Origin: Alviniconcha marisindica
Taxonomy: Eukaryota > Mollusca > Gastropoda > Provannidae
Direction: 5' to 3'
Assembly (NCBI GenBank): GCA_018857735.1
Contig: JABMCL010000602.1
Coordinates: forward strand, 1-64,000
DNA length: 64,000 nucleotides
Below are positions 1 to 15,218 of this stretch, piece after piece. Every line of letters starts with the position of its first letter. Position 1 is the first letter of the stretch. A program made the position numbers and the translations under genes. The notes under the pieces were generated by a model, which searched no databases, was not told the origin of the DNA, and saw only the letters and a program-made list of their open reading frames with translations.

Positions 1-490
1 GAAAACCCCCCAAAAAAAAACCCGGGGGAAAAAAAAAAATAAAAAAAAAAAAAAAAAAAAAGAGGATGGTAAAAAAAAAATCCCAGAAAAAAAAATGAAC
101 CCAGCACAAAAAAACTCCCCCAGATAAAAATGAAAAAACACGGGAGGGTTAAGAGAAACCCCCCCCAAAGAAAAAAAAAAAACCAGAAACGGGATGTTAA
201 GAGAAATAAAAAAAAATGAAGCCAGCAGGATGTGTAAGAAAAAAAACTCCCCCAGATAAAAAAAAGCCAAAACCGGGATGTTAAGGAAAAACTCCCCAAA
301 AAAAAATAAACCAGAAAAGGAGTGTAAGGAAAAACTCCCCAGAAAAATGAAGCCCGCGGGATTTTCTCCCCAAAAAAAAAAGGGGGCCGCAGGGATGTGT
401 AAGAGAAACGCCCCCAAAAAAAAAAAGGGACTCCCGAGGGCAGAAAAAAAAAACTACGGAGAAAAAAATGAAGCCAGCACGGATGGGTAA
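1..490. repeat. Degenerate A/C-rich ~40-46 bp tandem repeat, first block
   Basis: Repeated variants of 'GCCAGCAGGATGTGTAAG' then 'ACTCCCCCAGATAAAA', separated by A runs of variable length. Copies differ mainly in homopolymer length, which suggests an underlying tandem satellite read with poor consensus quality. The Lys-rich reading frames here are products of the A runs and are not genes. Confidence 0.7.
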
Positions 491-3060
491 AGAAACTCAC
501 CTTTTTGGGTTTTTGGGTTTTGTCTTTTTATTACTGAGGGTCCCTTTCACTTCTGAGGCTTTTTGTGGGGGCTTGTTTTAACCCTTTCTCCACTTGCCCC
601 TTAATGTTTCTCCCCTTTTTTTCAATTTTTTGGGTTTTTTTCTCTTTTTTTCTTTTCTTTTTTTTCTTCTTTTTTTTTTTTTTTGTTCTTTCTTGTGGGC
701 CCTTTGCTTTGTGTGTTAATTTTTTTTTTTGTTGTTTTTTTTTTTTTGGGCCACACCCAGCTTTTCCTTTTTGGTTCTTTTCTTAGAGTTTGTAGAGCTT
801 GGATCATTGAGTTTCAGCTTTTTAAGCGGGCCTTCTTGTGTTCATTGATTGTGTTCTTAGCAATTTTCAGGTTGTTTCTTGATATACTTTTAAAAAAAAT
901 CTAAGGCTTGTGCTTGGGCCTTTCTCTCTTCCGTGATTCTGTTGATTCGAGCTATTCTAAGGGCTCATTTTTCTTGTTCTTCTCGGGACTTTTTCGTGGG
1001 TCTTCTTCTACCGCGCTTTTCTTCTTTCTGGTTCTGCTCTTTCTAGCACTCCGTATATAGGGCTGCTTTGTCTTCTGAGAATTCATGCTATTAATTCCTG
1101 TGTAGGTGACACGTGACAGCGACTTTGACGGGATGATTTCACCCAAAATGGTAAAGAGGTCGTAAACAGGCTCAAGATCCCCCAGGGTCTCTCCACACTA
1201 ATGTTTCGTCGGTGGAGTGAAGTTCCCTCAAGGGGAGGGGTCCGCGGTGATTCACCGTAAGAAAAACGGACCTGCTTTACAAAGACGTGACATTTCGACT
1301 GTCTCTTTAGTGTCTTTTTGTTTTCGGGAATTTGCTTATGTCTTCTTCTACCCAAGTGTTAGTGGTTCTGTTCTTTTGAGCATTCCATGGAACTGTGTTG
1401 TGATCAAAACACTTTTTTCGGTCTTTTTCTTAGGTCTTGTTTTACCCAGCTATTCTTCCTAGTGGCTTCGCTCTTTTTAGTCCTTAGCGTGACTGCCTTC
1501 TGTTATGGGGACTTCTTTTCGGGACTTTGCTGAGGTCTTCTTCCACCTAAGTGACTGTGTTCTTTTTAGCACTTGTGTAGGGCTCCTTCCTGTTAGAGTG
1601 TTTCCTTTCTTCCCTTTTCTTTATGCCCCCACGGAGCCGGCTTCTCGTGCCGGGGGTGTTTAAACTAAGCTGCTCCACCCTTTCACTCACTTTTAGTGTC
1701 TAGTTTCTGTTTACCGGCCCTTTCACCTATATTTCATTTCAAAAATTCTCCCCACGATGCCTCTGTTTTCAGCTCCCTTCTTGCAGCTGATCTCTCTCTA
1801 CCCAGCCATTCTCCTGTACTTGTCTGCATCACAGTTCTTCTTTATGTAGTACTTCTCTCACTCTCTCCTCGCCCTGATATAACGTTTTATGGTTTACTAG
1901 ACATAAAACACCAAGTTACCTCCCTTTTATTTCCTGTGGCCATTTTCACTCAGTTCTTGTTTGATGTCGTTCTCTTCTGTTCTGTTTAGGGCGTTGTAGG
2001 ATCGGTTCATTTGCTTCTTTTTCAACTCGGGCTTGTTCTTTGGACTTCCTGTCTTTAGGGGTTCCGTTTGTAGGCATTTGCAGGGCTGTTTTCAATTCTT
2101 TTTTCGGTTTGTTCAAAGGGCCTTTCTCTCTTTAGTGATTCTGTTGATTTGAGCTATTCTAAGGGCCCCATTTTTTCTTGTTTTTCTTGGACTTTTTCGT
2201 TGGTCTTCTTCTACCGCGCTTTTTTTTTTTTCTGGTTCTGCTCTTTCTAGCACTCCGTATATAGGCTTTTGTCTTCTGAGAATGCATGCTAGTAATTCCT
2301 GTGTAGGTGACACGTGAAAAGCGACTCTGACGGGATGATTTCACCCATAATGGTAAAGAGGTCGTAAACAGGCTCAAGATCCCCCCCGGGTCTCTCCACA
2401 CTAATGTTTCCGTTCGGTGGAGTGAAGTTCCCTCAAGGGGAGGGGTCCGCGGTGATTCACCGTAAGAAAAACGAACTTGCTTTACAAAGACGTGACATTT
2501 TGACTGTCTCCTTCGGGTCTTCTTCTTTTTTCTTTTCTTTTTGAGGGAATTTGTTTAGGTCTTCTTCCACCCAGTTGTTAGTGGTTCTGTTCTTTTGAGC
2601 TTTTCATGGAACTGTGTTCTGCTGAAAACATTTCTTTCTCGGGCTTTTTCTTTTCTCTTTGTTTACTCAGCTGTTCTTCTTAGTGGTTTTGCCCTGTTTA
2701 GTATTTAGTATGACTGCTTTCTCCCATGAGCATTTCTTTTAGGGTCTTCTCTCACCAGGATGTGTGTCCTTAGTGACTCTGTTAGTTTTCTTTTTACCAC
2801 TTTCATAGGGCTCCTTCGCATTAGAGTTTTTGTTTTTGCTGTTTTCCCTTTTCTTTTCTGGGCCATTTTTCAGTCGTTCTTGTACAATGTTGTGTGTTCT
2901 GTTCTGTTTAGGGTGTTGTGGGCTTCTTTTTCTCTTCTAGTAAACCTTTTGACGTTTTTTTCCTGGTCCATCTTCCACCTGTCTTTTATTTTTTATTGTC
3001 GTCTTTTGGGTAGTTTGCAGAGCCCGGATCCAGCCACTTCTTAGTTTTTTCAGCTAGGGG
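491..3060. repeat. ~1.2 kb satellite-like tandem repeat, block 1 (about two copies)
   Basis: Landmarks recur about 1.2 kb apart: 'CACTCCGTATATAG' near 1,050 and 2,265, and 'GGTAAAGAGGTCGTAAACAG' near 1,150 and 2,351. The unit is T-rich and has internal subrepeats around 'GGGACTTTGCTGAGGTCTTC'. It contains a diverged LINE/SINE tail near 1,869-1,915 ('CCTGATATAACG' ... 'ATAAAACACCAAGTTAC'). No supported coding sequence. Confidence 0.65.
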
Positions 3061-6000
3061 GGCTTTTTTAAAAGAGGGGTCAAAAACCCCTTTTCTTTTT
3101 TTCCCCCTTTATCTTTTTTCCTCTCCCCGGGTTTTTCACTTTTTTCAGGGTTTTAAACTCAGTTCTTTTGGTTTCTGCTGGGGTTTGGGTTCTGGGGCCC
3201 CTTTCCTTTTTTTCTTTTTTGGGAAGGTTGGGGGGGACTTTCTTCACTTTTTTTCCCCCGGGGGGAAAATCGGGCCACCCAGTCTTTTTTTAAAAAGGAG
3301 ATTGTCCTTCCCGGGAGTGGGGAATTAAAGGGGAAAAAGACCCCTTTCCCCCAAAATCAAAAAAAAAAAAAAGGGCCAGCAGGGGATGTTTAAGGGAAAC
3401 TCCCCAAAAAAAAAAAAAAGGGAAAATTCGGGTTTGGGATGTGAAAGGGAGAAACCCCCCGCAAAAAAAAAAAAAAGCCAAAAAAAAAAGGGAAATCTCT
3501 CGGGAAAAAAAAAACCCTCTTCGGGAAAAAGGAATCTTTTTACCAAAAAAACAAATTGTCCAAAAAAAAAACCCCAAAAAATAAAAAAAAAAAAAAACCA
3601 AAGGGGGGGGGTGTGAAAAGAAAAAAAAAAACCCCCCAAAGAAAAAAAATAAAAACCCAGAAAGGGGAATTTTTGTAAGAAAAAAAAATTTCCCCCAGAA
3701 AAAAAAATAAAGGGGGCCGGGAAACGGGATTGTAAGAAAAAACCCCCCAAAGAAAAAAAAAAAAAAAAAAAAAACCAAAGCGGGGTTTTGTAAGGGGAAA
3801 TTTTCCCCAAAAAAAAAAAAAAAAAAAAAGCCAGCAGGGGATGTGTAAGAAAAAAAACCCCCCTGCATAAAATAAAAACCAAGGAGGGGGGATCTTTTTA
3901 AGAAAAAACTCCCCAGTCAAAAAAAAATTTTTTCCCCAATAACGGGGGGTGAAAAAGAGAAAACGCCCAAAAAAAAAAAAAAAAAAAACCAGGGGGGGAT
4001 GGTATGGAAAAAAAATTTCCCCAAAAAAAAAAAAAATTAAAGGGGCCACCCCAGGGGGATGGGGAAGGGGGGAAAAAAAAAAACTCCCCAGAAAAAAAAA
4101 TGAAGCCGGGCCCCGGGATGGGGAAAAAAAAAAAAAAAACTGCCAAAAAAAGGAAATTTGGAACCCAAACCCCACGGGATGTGTAAGGGGGGAAAAAAAC
4201 CCTCCCCGGGTTCGGAAAAAAAAAAAAGGAAAAAGGCCAAAAAAAAAAAACTCCCCAAACGGGGAAAAAAAAATAAAGGCCAGACAATGTAAAAAAAAAA
4301 AACCCCCCCAAAAAAAAAATGAAAAAGGCCACACGGAAAGAAAAAGGGGAAAAAAAAATTTCCCCCACAAAAAAAAAAAACCTAAAAACCACCCAAGGGA
4401 AAGTGAAAAGGAAATTTTCCCAAAAAAAAAAAAAAATGAAAGCAAAATTAAAAAAAAAGGGAAATTTCCCGGCTTTGTTAAAAAAAAAAGGGCCAGAAAC
4501 GGGATGTGAAAAGAAAAAAAAAAACCCCCCAGTTTTAAAAAAATTAAAAAAAAACCCCCATAGGGGAAATGTGTAAAAAGGGGGGGAAACCCCCCCCAGT
4601 TTAAAAAAGGGAAGGGCCCAGCAGGGGGAATGTGAAAAAAAAAAAACCCCCCCCAGAAAAAAAGGGAAAAAATATAAAAACAAAAAGGGGATTTTGGAAA
4701 AACAAAAAAATTTGGGCCCAGAAAAAAAAATAAAAAAGGCCAGCCCGGGAGGGTAAGAAAAAAAAACCCCCCGGGAAATAAAAATGAAACCAGCCCCAAA
4801 TTGTAAAAAAAAAAAAACCCCCCCAAGGGAAAAAAAAAAAACCCCCGGAAAAAAAGAAAAAAAAAAAAAACAAAAAAAAGGGGGAAAAACGGGCCACGGG
4901 TTTGTAAGAAAAAAAACCCCCTGTTTAAAAAATAAAAAACCCCGGGGCCGGGGGGATTTTTGAAGGAAAAACCCCCCCTAAAAAAAAAAAAAAGGGGAAA
5001 CCCACCCACGGGATGTGTAAAAAAAAAACTCCCCTTTTCAAAAAAAAAAAAAAAAAAATAAAAACCCCCGGGGCATGGGAGTGTAAGAAAAAAAAACCCC
5101 CCCAAAAGGGGGAAAAACCCCCTTTGGAAAAAAAAAAAACAAAAAAAAAAAAAAAAGAAAAAAAAGCAGGGGATTTTTGTAAGGGGGGAAAACCCCCCCA
5201 AAGAAAAAAAAAATAAAGGGCCACCCACGGGATGGGGTTGGGGGAAACGGGCCGGGGAAAAAAAAAAAAATAAAAGGAAAAAGGGATTTTAAAAAACCCC
5301 TCCCAAAATTTTTAAAAAATTGGTAAAGGCCAAGGGGAAAATTTTAAGAAAAAAAAAAAAACCTTCCCCAAAATTAAAAAAAAAAAAAAGCCAGCACGGG
5401 GGGGGGAAAAGGAAAAAACCCCCCAAAAATTAAAAAGGGAAAAGGGCCAGCCCCGGGGGATGTTTAAACTAAAAAATTTCCTCCCATAAAACTGTACCCA
5501 AAAGAAAGGGGGATTTTGTAAGGGGGAAAACCTTTCCCCCCCAGGGGGAAAAAAAATTGGAGGCCAGCACGGGTTTGTGAAAGGGGAAAACCCCCCCAAA
5601 GATCCCAAAAAAAAAAAAAACCCCACCCCAACGGGGGAAAGGGGGAAAAAGAAAAAAAATTCCCGAAAAAAAAAAAAATGAAGAACAGGGTTTGGTTTTT
5701 TAAGAAAATAAAAAAGAAAAAAAAAAAAAAAATTTTTAAAAAAAAAAAAAAAAAAAACCGGGGAAGGGAGGGGGTAAATTTGCCAGTTTTAAAAATTTAA
5801 AAGAAAAAACGGGAAATGTTAAAGGGGAAAAAAAAAAAACCCCCAAAAAAAAAAAAAATAAAAAAAAACCCAGAAAGGGGGAATGTGTAAGGGGAAAAAG
5901 AAAAAATCCCCAAAAAAAAAAAAAACCCAAAAAAAAAAAACAAAAAAAAAAAACGGGAAACGGGATGTTTTTAAGAAAAACCCCCCAGATAAAAAAAAAA

Positions 6001-6590
6001 AGGGGGCCACCCAGGGGGGATGTGAAAGGGAAAAAAAACCCCCCAAAAGAAAAAAAAAAATAAATTTTTCCCCAACCCCCGGGGAATGTGAAAAGAAAAA
6101 AAACTCCCCGAAAAAAAAATAAAAAAACCCCCAGCCCCCCCCGGGAGGGTTGGGGAAGGAAAAATTTCCCCCAGAAAAAAAAAAAATAAAAAACCGGGAA
6201 AAGGGGGGAGGGTGTAAGGGGGAGGAAAAAACTCCCCAAAAAAAAAAAAAGGAAAAAGCCCCCCGGGGTTTGTGTAAGAGAAACTCCCCAAAAAAAAAGG
6301 GGGAAACCCCAGCCAGGGGGAATGTGAAAAGGAAAAAAAAACCCCCCGCAAAAAAAAAAGGGCCCCCAACTACCGGATGTGTCAGAGAAAACTACGGGGG
6401 GAAAAAAAAAAATAAAAAAGGGCCACCCAGGAGTTTTTAAAGGAAAAAAAAAAACCTCCCCAAATTTTTGGGGTTTTTTAAATTTGGGTTTTTGGGGGGG
6501 GGAAAAAAATACGGAGAAAAAATTTAAAAAAAAACCCAAAGGCACTGGATTTTGAAAGGGGAAAAAAAAAATTCCCAATTTTTGGTTTTA
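3061..6590. repeat. Degenerate A/C-rich ~40-46 bp tandem repeat, second block
   Basis: Same unit as the first block, roughly 70 to 80 degraded copies with poly-A and poly-C runs. It produces long Phe-rich frames on the minus strand and Lys-rich frames on the plus strand. These have protein-unlike composition and no domains. Consensus quality is suspect. Confidence 0.7.
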
Positions 6591-9571
<2,981 letters not shown>

Positions 9572-10997
9572 TGTCAGTACAAGCTGTTCTCCTTTTCAGC
9601 AACTGTCAGGGCTTGTCTAACAATCGAGACGGAATCTCATTTTACTCTGGCGGCGACGGGCGACAATCAGCTCTCTACGACTAATGACTAATTACTGCAC
9701 CAGCCGCTGTCCGAAACGTGACTGAAACTCAATGCAACTTGTTGGTTCCTCGGTGACTCAGAGGCACCCTTTCTCATCGCCCTCCATTGTATCGGCATGC
9801 GATGCTGGCTGCAGGCAGGCTGGTAGGCAGGAAGGCAGGCACTGAGGCAGGCGGGTGGGCAAGCAGCGCCGGGGACCGAGTCAGCAGGAGCCCGGAGGAA
9901 TCCAGCGGAGGAGACAATTAACTTACGCCCAACTCCATCACTCTAATTACTGACCAGGCACTGCGATGACCTGGCTAAGCCCCCCCTTCTGGCCAAACGT
10001 GACGGTGCTCCCCGCCACGATTTTCGCTGGTTGTTGTGTCAGCCTCAGTACCACACTCCTAGCACAGGAAGACGGCCTGCCATAACCTGACGGAAGACAC
10101 GTAGCCTACCACCATTCTCTGCTGGAGCTACGCGCACGTGCGTCCTAGTAGGCTACGTGGACCAAGTCTGGCGGGAAAGCACGAAGCAGTTCCGGAGTTA
10201 GAATGACAACATTTTGCCTTTCCTTCTGGTGCTTGTTTTGTGTGAACATTGGATCAATGTCACTGCTTCCACAGAACGAGTTCTTGGGCTTTATTCAATT
10301 AACCGCCCTGACGTGGGTACGTGCTGCAGAGGCAAAAACCAAAGGCCCCCTTCTGCTGAGAATCCGGGGCTGTTAAATATTATCTCTTCTGAGCCAGGAG
10401 TAAGTCTGAATAATTTATAGCTTCGCATGTTTCGCCCACTGCCAGGAATTCCGCCTGTCTAATTTCTGGTTCATTCGTCTTCATTTGGTTCCAGTCCGGC
10501 TTCTTCAAACTCAAACTGACAGTTTGCCGTGAAGAGCGCGTTTCGCCCTTTCGCGTTTGACATGGTGTATACTATCAAGTTTGAACCACTCAGTCGCGTG
10601 GTGCACGCTGTGGTAGATCCAATAGGGCTATTCGTTCTCTAAGAGTGGTATGCTCACGGCGGCGATGCCATTTCTTCGGACGAGGCGGAAACCCGCGGTC
10701 CAGGCATGCTAGTAGGCTACAGTACTGTCGTACTCACTGACAGTCGAGGAATTAACACACGGGAGGAAGGCTAGAGGAATTCAGGTCGCCATACCCGGAA
10801 AAAGCACAGCAGCCGCAGGAGCTGCTCTACCCATTCCTATCAGTGTGTATAGCATTTTCGTGTGTCCAAACAATGCTATAGATGGCAATGATTGGGATTT
10901 TTAACACAGATGTTGATGCATACGATTGCACACGGAGGCTGTATGGACACCAGTCTGCACTGAAGTTGAGTCTGGGATTTAAAAAAAAAAATCCCTT
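9572..10997. other. Unique-looking intergenic DNA, no gene seen
   Basis: Balanced base composition and short frames only. No domain, splice-site chain or RNA gene recognised. A short 'GCAGGCAGGCTGGTAGGCAG' type simple repeat lies near 9,810-9,860. Confidence 0.5.
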
Positions 10998-11072
10998 GCC
11001 GCTCTGGAGACTCGAACCCGATTCAGTACTGCGCTTTTCAGTCGGACTCTCTACTAACTGAGCTATCCATAA
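10998..11072 (-). pseudogene. Degenerate tRNA-like sequence
   Basis: The minus strand reads 'TAGCTCAGTTAGTAGAG' (D-arm / A-box-like), then 'GACTGAAAAGCGC', then 'GGGTTCGAGTC' (T-arm / B-box-like). The T-stem and anticodon stem pair imperfectly and I cannot close a clean acceptor stem, so I do not call a functional tRNA. It abuts the 3' end of the adjacent minus-strand SINE at 'CCTTATGG'. It may be a tRNA pseudogene or the head of another SINE. Confidence 0.4.
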
Positions 11073-11547
11073 GGTTTATTAGGGAAGGGGAGAAGGGCGG
11101 TGGGGGTGGGGGAGGGGAGAGAATACGGAGGTGGGGGAAGAGGGAGATCATATACCTATCGCTACACTGTCATCACCAGAATGACTCCTGCACTAAGATG
11201 GGCAGCGATGGGAGCCATTTTAATGTTTCATTAATTGTGAGGGACAAAGTCACAAGACAGTGTCCACAAACCACAACCTTTTTGAAGAGAAAGGAGAGCC
11301 GAAGCGGAATCGAGCCGAGGTCCTTCTGCTTACCAGCCTCACGCCTTACCGCTGGGCCAAACCTATCATTGGCGGGAGCTGCCACGAGTATCATTTTTTA
11401 CGTGTTTGTCGCGAGAAAAAAAAGTTTTTGTCGCAGCAAGCATACTTTTGTGGCGGCAAAACACGTGTTTTGTCGCAACAAACACGTGTTTGTCGCGACA
11501 AAAATGATACTTCTGGCAGCTCCCGCCAATGATACAAACCGGCTCAC
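11067..11547 (-). mobile_element. tRNA-derived SINE, copy A, interrupted by a MITE
   Basis: Reverse complement of the SINE seen at 12,618, 37,762 and 60,838. Reading the minus strand: a tRNA-like head with A-box and B-box, a body with 'GTGGTCTGTGGACACTG' and 'TCTGGTGGTGACAGTGTAG', a pyrimidine-rich stretch, then the 'CCTAATAAACCTTA' tail. The head is split by the 171 bp element at 11,364-11,534. Confidence 0.8.
11364..11534. mobile_element. 171 bp MITE-like inverted-repeat element nested in SINE copy A
   Basis: Ends are TATCATTGGCGGGAGCTGCC and its reverse complement. Inside are further inverted copies of a 'TTTGTCGCGACAAA' type motif. It is flanked on both sides by CAAACC (11,358-11,363 and 11,535-11,540), and removing element plus one CAAACC restores the SINE head. 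This fits a non-autonomous DNA transposon with a 6 bp target duplication. Confidence 0.8.
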
Positions 11548-11654
11548 GCTGCGTCTGCGGGCTCTGGACAATTAGAAGCTGACGTCTTGACCCTTCGCCA
11601 GCGGAGGTTCTGACTGGACGTGACGTTGCCAGGACCACGTGTGTCCAGCTCAGC

Positions 11655-11659
<5 letters not shown>

Positions 11660-11719
<60 letters not shown>
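11660..11719. repeat. (GA)n microsatellite
   Basis: About 30 GA units, followed by a short AACG repeat. Confidence 0.95.
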
Positions 11720-11724
<5 letters not shown>

Positions 11725-11851
11725 CGAACGATTTTTGTTTTTATTAAAGAGGGTAATGGAATTAGTACAATACTTTTTTTACATCCAGCCCTCGCGGGGC
11801 GAACAATCCAAAACAAAATATAAACTCAAACTCAAAACATCATAATTTAAT

Positions 11852-11854
<3 letters not shown>

Positions 11855-11916
<62 letters not shown>
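11855..11916. repeat. (GA)n microsatellite
   Basis: About 31 GA units, roughly 135 bp after the previous GA tract. A ~25 bp poly-G tract follows near 12,028-12,053. Confidence 0.95.
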
Positions 11917-11918
<2 letters not shown>

Positions 11919-12329
11919 GAATACGTAGTATCAGTCTCGGATGGTGAACCTTGAATCGGGAAACCTGTTTTGGCTACGCAAACATAAATTGTTGGCAAAC
12001 TGAGCCTAAGCTAGGGGAAAGTTAGGCATGCGGGGAGGGGGGGGGGGGGGGGGATGAGACGGTAACCAGGATACTGAGGCATCTCTAATTAATCACCTAT
12101 CAGACGCGATTGCGTGCGCAGACCTAGCGTCTTAAACTGTACTTTTATGATTCTGTCTGCGTTCAGTGCACACTTCTCAACAGCGAATAAACATCGTCTA
12201 ACTCAGTTGAAGCTGTCAGACACTTAACGACCTTGCTGACTCAGTCTTTCACTACCGGATGCAGTGCACCAATCATTGCATAGCTCGTAGCGGGCGCAGC
12301 ATTTAGAAAGACTGGCACAGAATTTAGGA

Positions 12330-13167
12330 GCTGTGTGAAAGTGGATGTAGCCGTCCTGAGCCGCTTTCCGTCCTAATGAGCCTTACGGTTTCTGATGTCG
12401 TAAAGCAACACTGAACCATGCTTAGGCATTGGTCACAGTTTGTCCCTAATATGTCAACCGACATCCGAGGACATGAAGCTCTACATCATCAAGACTGACT
12501 GGCACAGAGCTCAAGAGCTGTGTGAAAGTCGAGGTGGCCGTCCTGGGCTCCCGTCCCTAATAAGCCTACGGTTTCTGTGGACGTAAAGCAACACTCAACA
12601 ACTTCAGTGGCAGGAATGAGCTGTTTTGGCCTAGCGGTAAAGGTGTCATTAGGCTGGTAAGCAGAGGGACCTCGGTTCGAATCCGCTTCGGCTCTGTTTT
12701 CTCTTCAAAATTTGTGGTCTGTGGACACTGTGTTGTGACTTTGTCCCTCACAATTAATGAAACATCAAAATGGCTCTCATCGCTGCCCACCTTAATGCAG
12801 AAGTCATTCTGGTGGTGACAGTATAGCGATAGGTTTATAATCTCCCTCTCCCCCCACCTCCGTACCCCCTCCCCCCCCTCCCCGTCCCTAATAAGCCTTA
12901 TGGTTTCGGTGGACGTTAAGCACCATGTTTCCTTACTTACTATAAGACTGGCAGGGTTCAGAGCTCAGGAGCTGTGTGAAAGTGGAGGTGGCCAACCTGG
13001 GCTCCCCGTCCCTAATAGTCCTTATGGTCTCTGTGGACGTGAAGCAACATTGAACTTGACTGCGAGAGTTCAGAGCTCAGAAACTGTGTGAAAGAGGAGG
13101 TGGACGTCCGGCCCCCCGTCCCTAATAGTCCGTACGGTCTCTGTGGACGTAACGCAACACTGAACGA
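12330..13167 (+). repeat. Cluster of ~95 bp retro-element tail units (four copies)
   Basis: Copies near 12,334, 12,504, 12,959 and 13,070 run from 'GAGCTCAGGAGCTGTGTGAA' through 'CCCTAATAGTCCTTATGG' to 'GACGTAAAGCAACACTGAAC'. The 3' part resembles the SINE and LINE tails in this window. A full SINE (12,618-12,942) lies between the second and third copies. Confidence 0.7.
12618..12942 (+). mobile_element. tRNA-derived SINE, copy B (full length)
   Basis: tRNA-like head ('TGGCCTAGCGGTAAAGG' A-box, 'GGTTCGAATCC' B-box), ~200 bp body, C-rich stretch, then a 'CCTAATAAGCCTTATGG' ... 'GACGTTAAGCACCATG' tail ending in TTAC repeats. About 325 bp. Confidence 0.85.
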
Positions 13168-13186
13168 ACGACCAATGAACAACTGA

Positions 13187-13398
<212 letters not shown>

Positions 13399-13938
13399 AT
13401 CAATGAAACTTGTTGTTTTTGTTGGAATCCACACAGTGTCTCCAGACACTCCGCCACTCCAGGAAATGAATCAGTCCTTGCAGCCCAGTTCTGGCAGTCA
13501 CTGACCATTGACACGACTGACCTCATCTCAGTATTGTTAGTAGTGCGCGTGGCGGAATGGGGCCGCGCAGCACGGTTCTTCAGAACGTGCAGATGTTTGC
13601 TTGCAAGGTGATTGACGTCACGATCTTCTGTTTTTGTTGTTTTGTTTTTAAGATTAGTAGTACTGGTGTGGAATTTATGTAGAATTTAGCCAAGGCACTT
13701 TTTTTTTCTTTTTTTTCAGTGCGCATATCTTTAGCAGATGGAACCTTGGTCTTTCGTCTCACCCTGCCCTAAAAAAAAAGGGGGGGGGGGGGGGGGGGAA
13801 GGGGGACTTGATGTGGGATATTATCTAAGGGAGGCAATGCATCATTTTGAAAGGTACCGACATGTGCCGCTACCAACCATTGCTTATGTCCCTTGAACAT
13901 TAAACCGAAACACATGTTGGAGCGAGGGGGGCTATGGG

Positions 13939-13994
<56 letters not shown>

Positions 13995-14982
13995 AGAGGG
14001 AACTGTTGCTTACAAAATAAAGCAGTGAATGATTGTTTCTGTTTTCTTCTCTATTGTTAGTATGATGCCGGTGGTAATTTTTTTATTTGTTTTTAAATTT
14101 ATCAGATATTCTGTTTCAGTTTGCTCATCAGCTGGTTGTATGTTTTACATTTATAAGTGAATGGCTTTCTTTCTTTCTTTCTTCTTCTTTTTATTTACTG
14201 CATATATAAATGATGTCTTCTAAGTGTTGTTACTTTGCATGATATTCTGACTTCCAAACAATTGTGCTCATTGTATGGGTGAAACATAGGTCCAAAATAT
14301 TAAACTTTACAGTAATCACAACTAACAAAATTCTACCTAGTCAACCAGCAGTGCCACAGCCTAATTATTATTTTTTTAATGAAAGAAAGAAAAAGAAGAG
14401 CAAAGCAGCAGAAAAAGAAATTCAATGAGAAAATTATGAAAACTCATTTTGACTTTAATTATCAATTGTTGAAGGATCATATACTGAGGTCCCAGCCATA
14501 TGTCATTACTGGTTCGATCAGTTAAGCTGTTTTCTTTTACACATTTTGACAATATATTTTCTTCAGCATGGATTGAAGAGTGACAGTACTGAGATTGAAT
14601 AGAAGTCCTTTTTGGCTTCTTAGTTGTTATTTGATCTTCACTATAATGAAGGGCACAAGACTGTAAGATGTGAGAAGTTTATTCACATTATGTGTATGGG
14701 CTCTGGGGTATGTATAGGACAGTTTAAACAGAGATATAAGTCAACAAGTCAAACAGACACACACAACTTTTTTTTTTTAAAGCCTATTTACATCAGCTAG
14801 CAACGAATATATGTTTCCGTCACTCTTACATGTATGTTTTCTTTGAATAGCCATCATTATCTCACTTCTGCAAGAGAATATTCTATCCAGTTGAAAAGAG
14901 AACCCTGTGAAGTTAAGAAAACCCTGTGAAGTTAGCTCGTCGAACTGACCCTTGTTTGAGATCCAGTTCAACATGCTACGCG
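13399..14982. other. Intergenic AT-rich DNA upstream of the FGD-like gene
   Basis: Contains a poly-G run near 13,781, a (TC)n tract at 13,941-13,989 and otherwise unique AT-rich sequence. A 78-codon minus-strand frame ends near the promoter, but it has no recognisable domain and I do not call it. Confidence 0.5.
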
Positions 14983-15199
14983 TGACGTCAGCTACTTTAA
15001 TATCAGGGACCATAACTGGGTCTGCGCGACCTTTTTCCGGAAGTTAGGCTGTACGAAAGTTTAGTCCGAAGTTGAGAAGTTTGTGATCGTTTCCCCGTCT
15101 GTTTTAGTGTGCTGAGACGGCCAATCTACAGTGAAGACAATGAGTAGTGTTCAGTCAAGTGTCTCGTTGTGCATTCTAGTATGACACAACTTCCTTGCT
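14983..15199 (+). promoter_or_regulatory. Candidate core promoter and 5' UTR of the FGD-like gene
   Basis: A perfect CRE palindrome TGACGTCA at 14,983-14,990, an ETS-type CCGGAAGT at 15,037-15,044, and CCAAT at 15,121-15,125 lie just before the proposed ATG at 15,200. No TATA box is seen. The transcription start is not determined. It lies probably between about 15,000 and 15,130, by position of these motifs. Confidence 0.45.
15140..15184 (+). promoter_or_regulatory. Upstream ORF in the 5' leader (14 codons plus stop)
   Basis: ATG at 15,140 with A at -3. It ends with TGA at 15,182-15,184, which overlaps a second upstream ATG at 15,181 ('GTATGA'). That second ATG also has A at -3 and reads in another frame through exon 1 into exon 2, stopping there. 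Both could reduce main-ORF initiation if the transcript starts upstream of 15,140. Confidence 0.4.
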
Positions 15200-15218
15200 A
15201 TGGCCTCGAACGGCGGCG
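15200..15218 (+). CDS. FGD: FGD-like exon 1 (initiator)
   Basis: Encodes MASNGG plus one base, then donor GTAAGT. G at -3 and +4 gives a reasonable start context. Its phase matches exon 2. Supported by position next to the promoter motifs, not by homology. Confidence 0.6.

Noticed and set aside
3290..6580. Long open frames of up to 560 codons on the minus strand and many Lys-rich frames on the plus strand
   Set aside because: They are translations of poly-A and poly-C runs in a corrupted tandem repeat, with no domains and almost only F, G, P, L or K, P, G residues.
14777..15013. 78-codon minus-strand frame divergent from the FGD promoter
   Set aside because: No recognisable domain and no splice or polyA support. 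It contains a local direct duplicate. Could be checked by cap-analysis of divergent transcripts.
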